Assembly (NCBI RefSeq): GCF_000938305.1
Contig: NZ_JYMT01000021.1
Location: 348,765 to 412,764, forward strand
Source: Bradyrhizobium sp. LTSP885
Lineage (GTDB): Bacteria; Pseudomonadota; Alphaproteobacteria; Rhizobiales; Xanthobacteraceae
DNA: 64,000 nt
Direction: 5' to 3'
Below are positions 60,528-64,000 of this stretch, in pieces. How positions within the stretch are numbered: the first letter of the stretch is position 1; each line of letters starts with the position of its first letter. Both the position numbers and the translations under genes were made by a program. Under the pieces are notes generated by a model. It saw nothing but the letters and a program-made list of their open reading frames with translations, made no database searches and was not told the DNA's origin.

Positions 60528-60663
60528 CCTCGCCACGCTTGCGGGGAGAGGTCGGATTGCATCGCAGACGCAATCCGGGTGAGGGGTACAGGTCTATCGA
60601 AGCATATTGCTCGCGGAGGAGAGCCCCTCACCCCAATCCTCTCCCCGCAAGGGCGGGGCGAGG
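60528..60663. repeat. dispersed inverted-repeat element (CTTGCGGGGAGAGG type)
   Basis: The arms CTTGCGGGGAGAGG (60538-60551) and CCTCTCCCCGCAAG (60638-60651) are perfect inverted repeats. GGGTGAGGGG (60577-60586) pairs with CCCCTCACCC (60624-60633), and CCTCGCC and GGCGAGG extend the ends. A small hairpin (GGATTGC...GCAATCC) lies in the left half. The sequence resembles an intergenic repeat widely found in rhizobia, from memory. It lies between convergent genes. Confidence 0.7.
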
Positions 60664-60691
60664 GAGAACAGGCAGCATTAGCTTGACGTGA

Positions 60692-61897
60692 CTACGCCAC
60701 CGCGCCCGAGGCGCGCAGCTTCTGGATCGTGGCCTCGTCGTAGCCGGCCTGCCGCAAAATCTCGTCGGAGTGCTCGCCGAGTTCGGGCGGCTTGCGCGGC
60801 TGCACCTTTTTGGCGCCGTCGATGAAGATCGGGCTGTTGACGGTCAGCATGGTGTCGTTCTCGAAGCGCACCAGCACCTCGTTCTCGATCATCTGCTTGT
60901 CGGTCGGGATGTCGTCGAGGATGCCGACGACGCCGAACACCAGGCCATTGCCGTCGAGGATCTTGCGCCATTCGGCGAGGTCCTTGCTTGCAAACACCTC
61001 GTCGAAGATATTGATCAGCTCGATCGAGCGCGCATGGCGGTCCGCCTTGGTGGCAAAACGTTGATCGGTGACGAGGTCCTCGCGGCCCATGCAGCGCGCC
61101 AGCGTCGGCCATTGCCGCTCCTCGTTGAGCAGCGACAGGATGACCCAGCGGCCATCCCGGCACTTGTAGTGGTTGGTCACGGCGTTCAGCGCCTCTTGGC
61201 GCGGCTTGCGTTTCTTGAACTTGGCGCCAACCAGCTTGGCCTGCGCCAGCACGCCATTGGCCCAGACGCCGTTGGCCATCAGATTGGTCGAGACGTGCGA
61301 GCCCTTGCCGGTCTTCTCGCGCTGGAACAGCGCGGTGACGATCGCGCCATAGAACGCCATCGCGCAGGGGTGATCGCCCATGCCGGCAACGGAACGGGCC
61401 GGGGTGGTGTCCTCGTCGGCACGCACCAGGTCCATCAGGCCGGAACGCGCCCAATAGGCGTTGGAGTCGAAGCCGGGCTTGTTGGCCTCTTCGCCCTTTT
61501 CGCCGTAGCCGGTGAAGGACGCGTAGACCAGCCGGTCGTTGAGATGGGCGAGATGGTCGTAGGTGATGCCGAGCTTCGCGCGCACCTGCGGCGGCATGTT
61601 GGTGATGAAGACGTCGGCCTCCGCGACGAGCTTGTAGAGCACTTGTTGCGCATCCGGCTTGGTGAGGTCGAGCGCCAGGCTCTTCTTGTTGCGCGCCTCC
61701 AGCATCCACGCGAAATTGTGTTCGCTTGCCGGATAACCCGGCAGGTTAGGCAGATTCCGGTAGGGATCGCCAGCGCCCGGCGGTTCGATCTTGATGACGT
61801 CGGCGCCGAAGTCGGACAGCACGGTGGCAGCCGCGGGCGCTGCGATGAAGCTCGCGCAGTCCAGGACCTTGAGCCCGTCAAAAATGCCTTTTTCCAT
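60692..61897 (-). CDS. CaiB/BaiF family CoA-transferase
   Basis: A 401-residue family III CoA-transferase. The opening GIFDGLKVLDCASFIAAPAA, then VLSDFGADVIKIEPPGAGDP, is typical. LALDLTKPDAQQVLYKLVAE, FITNMPPQVRAKLGITYDHL, and YASFTGYGEKGEE follow, with the catalytic Asp probably in GLMDLVRADEDTTPARSVAG. The final segment ELGEHSDEILRQAGYDEATI is the standard end. These enzymes move CoA between acids; the acids are not evident. It stands alone between the inverted repeat and a REP unit, convergent with the small membrane gene. Confidence 0.92.
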   Translation of the reverse strand: MEKGIFDGLKVLDCASFIAAPAAATVLSDFGADVIKIEPPGAGDPYRNLPNLPGYPASEHNFAWMLEARNKKSLALDLTKPDAQQVLYKLVAEADVFITNMPPQVRAKLGITYDHLAHLNDRLVYASFTGYGEKGEEANKPGFDSNAYWARSGLMDLVRADEDTTPARSVAGMGDHPCAMAFYGAIVTALFQREKTGKGSHVSTNLMANGVWANGVLAQAKLVGAKFKKRKPRQEALNAVTNHYKCRDGRWVILSLLNEERQWPTLARCMGREDLVTDQRFATKADRHARSIELINIFDEVFASKDLAEWRKILDGNGLVFGVVGILDDIPTDKQMIENEVLVRFENDTMLTVNSPIFIDGAKKVQPRKPPELGEHSDEILRQAGYDEATIQKLRASGAVA

Positions 61898-62009
61898 CGT
61901 GCCGTCGCTCCCGTGCGCTTGTTGGTCTTTTTCCGGTGGCTGGAATTACCGCGTGCGATGATCCCGATCGAGCCGCTATTTGACCTATGTCAGGGGTGTG
62001 GCGCAACGG

Positions 62010-62092
62010 CGTCATTCCGGGGCGATGCGAAGCATCGAACCCGGAATCTCGAGATTCCGGGTCTGGTGCTCGCGCACCATCCCGGAATGACG
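62010..62092. repeat. REP-like palindromic element, copy 3
   Basis: The outer arms CGTCATTCCGGG (62010-62021) and CCCGGAATGACG (62081-62092) pair, with a GATGCGAAGCATC hairpin and the CCCGGAATCTCGAGATTCCGGG palindrome inside, the same core as copy 1. It is between the CoA-transferase gene and the end of putA. Confidence 0.78.
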
Positions 62093-62102
62093 GTGGATAT
62101 CG

Positions 62103-64000
62103 TTACTCCATCCCCGCCATCAGCGCCGCATTGCCGCCCGCGGCGGCGGTATTGATCGTCACCGTCTGTTCGGTGGCGAAGCGCGCGAGGTAATGCGGGC
62201 CGCCGGCCTTCGGGCCGGTGCCGGAGAGGCCGCTGCCGCCGAACGGCTGCACGCCGACCACGGCGCCGATCATGTTGCGGTTGACGTAGATGTTACCGAC
62301 CTGCAAGCGGTCGATCACGTCCTCGACCGTGTCGTCGATGCGGGAGTGGATGCCAAGCGTCAGCCCAAATCCGGTCGCCTCGATCGCCGTCAGAACCTCG
62401 CCGAGTTTGTCGGCCCGGTAGCGCACCACATGGAGGATCGGACCGAACACTTCTTCCGTGAGTTGGGCGGCGTCAGACAGTTCGAAGATATGCGGCGCGA
62501 CGAAATTTCCGGCCGGCGCCTCGCCGGCGAAATGCACGCGCGCCTGCTTTTTCATCCGCGCGATATGCGCGTCCAGACGCTGCTTTGCCTCGACATCGAT
62601 CACCGGCCCAACATGCGTGGACGGATCCGAGGGATCGCCGAGCTTCAATTCGCGCGCCGCACCCGCGATCATCTCGATCATGCGGTCGGCGACGTCGTCC
62701 TGCACGAACAGCAGCCGCAGCGCCGAGCAGCGCTGGCCTGCCGAACGGAAAGCCGACATCACGACGTCGTCGGCGACCTGTTCCGGCAGCGCGGTCGCGT
62801 CGACGATCATCGCATTGATGCCGCCGGTCTCCGCGATCAGCGGCACAATCGGGCCGTCCTTGGCCGCCAGCGTCCGGTTGATCGCGCGCGCAACCTCCGT
62901 CGAGCCGGTGAAGACGACGCCGGAGACCTGCTTGTGTGCGACCAGCGCCGCGCCGATCGCACCATCGCCCTGGACGAGGTGCAGCGCTGACGCCGGCACG
63001 CCGGCCTCATGCAGTAGCCGGATAGCCTCGAGCGCGACCAGCGGCGTCTGCTCGGCCGGCTTTGCGATCACCGGGTTGCCGGACATCAGCGCGGCAGTGA
63101 CCTGGCCCAAAAAGATCGCCAGCGGGAAATTCCACGGCGAGATCGCGACGAAAGCGCCGCGACCGCGCAACGTCAGGACGTTGTTCTCGCCCGTCGGGCC
63201 AGGCATCGTATCGCCGGCGCCGAACAGTTTCCGCCCGAGTGCCGCGTAGTAGCGGCAGAAATCAGTCGCCTCGCGCACTTCCGAGAGCGCGTCGTCGAGC
63301 GTCTTGCCGCCCTCGCTCTGCAACAGCGCAATGAAATGCGCGCGACGCTGCTCCAGCAGGTCCGCGGCCTTGTCCAGGATGTCGGCGCGGCGTCCGGCCG
63401 GCATTGCGTTCCAGGCCTTGAAGCCGCGGCGTGCTTCGGCGACGGCTGCATTGGCCTGGTCCAGTGTGAATGCGGTGACCGTGTGAGGCGTTACCGTCTC
63501 GGCGGCAATCGCCGATGTAACCCTCTCGAGCGCGGCGCGGTCGCCGAACTCGATACCGCGCGAATTCTCGCGCTGCGGCCGATAGAGATCGGCCGGCAGC
63601 GGAATCTCGGGATGACCGGCGTTGCCGTCAGTGCCGATGATCTCGGCGGGGCGGCGCAAGAGGCTTACGATCGGCACCTTGTCGTCGGCTGCGAGCGCGA
63701 CGAAGGAGGAGTTGGCGCCGTTCTCCAGCAGCCGCCGCACCAGATAGGCGAGCAGGTCGCGATGGCTGCCGACCGGCGCATAGGTGCGATAGGCGATCTC
63801 CGGCCTGTCGTCGCTGAGTTGCGCATAGAGCGCTTCGCCCATGCCGTGCAGGCGCTGGAATTCGAAGCTCGTGGCATCGTCGGCTAGTTCGAGGATGGTC
63901 GCGACCGTCAGCGCGTTGTGGGTGGCGAATTGCGGAAACAGCCGCGGCCGCAGCGCGAGCAGTTTTCGCGCGCAGGCGACGTAGTTCAGATCGGTCATCG
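62103..64000 (-). CDS. putA: PutA, proline dehydrogenase / P5C dehydrogenase, C-terminal part (cut by window)
   Basis: The 3' two-thirds of a bifunctional proline catabolic enzyme, open to the right edge. The first visible residues (YVACARKLLALRPRLFPQFA, THNALTVATI) belong to the end of the proline dehydrogenase barrel, and FEFQRLHGMGEALYAQLSDD and RTYAPVGSHRDLLAYLVRRL complete it. The aldehyde dehydrogenase half then has SPWNFPLAIFLGQVTAALMS, AETGGINAMIVDATALPEQV (catalytic Glu) and SAFRSAGQRCSALRLLFVQD (catalytic Cys). The end lacks the extra C-terminal domain of long PutA forms, as in the roughly 1000-residue Bradyrhizobium enzyme. It oxidises proline to glutamate with FAD then NAD. The N-terminus and any regulator lie beyond the window. 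Confidence 0.93.
   Translation of the reverse strand, partial: MTDLNYVACARKLLALRPRLFPQFATHNALTVATILELADDATSFEFQRLHGMGEALYAQLSDDRPEIAYRTYAPVGSHRDLLAYLVRRLLENGANSSFVALAADDKVPIVSLLRRPAEIIGTDGNAGHPEIPLPADLYRPQRENSRGIEFGDRAALERVTSAIAAETVTPHTVTAFTLDQANAAVAEARRGFKAWNAMPAGRRADILDKAADLLEQRRAHFIALLQSEGGKTLDDALSEVREATDFCRYYAALGRKLFGAGDTMPGPTGENNVLTLRGRGAFVAISPWNFPLAIFLGQVTAALMSGNPVIAKPAEQTPLVALEAIRLLHEAGVPASALHLVQGDGAIGAALVAHKQVSGVVFTGSTEVARAINRTLAAKDGPIVPLIAETGGINAMIVDATALPEQVADDVVMSAFRSAGQRCSALRLLFVQDDVADRMIEMIAGAARELKLGDPSDPSTHVGPVIDVEAKQRLDAHIARMKKQARVHFAGEAPAGNFVAPHIFELSDAAQLTEEVFGPILHVVRYRADKLGEVLTAIEATGFGLTLGIHSRIDDTVEDVIDRLQVGNIYVNRNMIGAVVGVQPFGGSGLSGTGPKAGGPHYLARFATEQTVTINTAAAGGNAALMAGME

Overview
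The window looks like a chromosomal segment of a Bradyrhizobium-type alphaproteobacterium (Bradyrhizobium or a very close relative). The evidence is the uniformly high GC, GTG starts behind GGAGG-type ribosome sites, several acyl-CoA/CoA-transferase genes, a PutA-type proline catabolic enzyme, and dispersed palindromic repeats of a kind I associate with Bradyrhizobium genomes. The assignment rests on gene families and style; no search was run. I saw no tRNA, rRNA, CRISPR, transposase or phage gene.

Layout. 1-1.1 kb: end of a sugar-lactone/aldose catabolic pair. 1.3-6.3 kb: tex, a Gly/His-rich secreted protein and a two-component system. 6.3-11.4 kb: a PmrAB/QseBC-type two-component operon with an outer-membrane protein, divergent from two paralogous eight-helix membrane proteins that flank a small exported protein; the shared upstream region holds two pairs of 11-bp-spaced half-sites. 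11.5-12.2 kb: an SDR dehydrogenase. 12.4-17.1 kb: two very cysteine-rich exported proteins, the second with a propeller-like N-terminal half, followed by an exported DsbA/ScsC-like thiol oxidoreductase. 17.1-17.8 kb: structured dispersed repeats. 17.8-22.8 kb, minus strand: LuxR-type regulator, a protease-like protein without catalytic residues, a 40-residue membrane protein, a KdpE-like regulator, a short KdpD-like sensor and an unknown gene. 23.1-29.1 kb: a CzcCBA-type heavy-metal RND efflux operon that ends in a 26-residue hydrophobic peptide.

29.1-36.2 kb is a catabolic patchwork (enoyl-CoA hydratase, two AraC regulators, cupin, flavin monooxygenase, alpha/beta hydrolase, maleylacetate reductase). 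36.2-38.7 kb: overlapping GH16 and GH1 glycoside hydrolase genes with different export signals. 38.9-48.6 kb: M1 aminopeptidase, acetolactate synthase-like enzyme, phosphoglucomutase, an epimerase remnant, a dihydrodipicolinate synthase family aldolase, and an orphan molybdenum hydroxylase large subunit. 48.7-51.9 kb, minus: enoyl-CoA hydratase plus two acyl-CoA dehydrogenases in one operon. 52.1-54.1 kb: lemA and two TPM-domain genes. 54.1-57.4 kb, minus: MHS-type transporter, GST, and a cyclic-nucleotide-binding protein coupled to an MBL hydrolase. 57.7-60.5 kb: a pentapeptide-repeat membrane protein, an exported CxxCH protein and a small membrane protein. 60.7-64 kb, minus: CaiB-type CoA-transferase and the 3' part of putA, which runs off the right edge.

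Best candidates for something undescribed: (1) the cysteine-rich exported protein pair with its own thiol oxidoreductase (12.4-17.1 kb); (2) the twin membrane proteins, in which the motif [FY]W-x(9)-G-x(4)-D occurs four times each at exact spacing, with an adjacent two-component operator (9.1-11.4 kb); (3) the protease-like protein lacking its catalytic His and Ser, coupled to a LuxR-type regulator (17.8-19.0 kb); (4) the tiny hydrophobic peptide at the end of the RND operon (29.0 kb).
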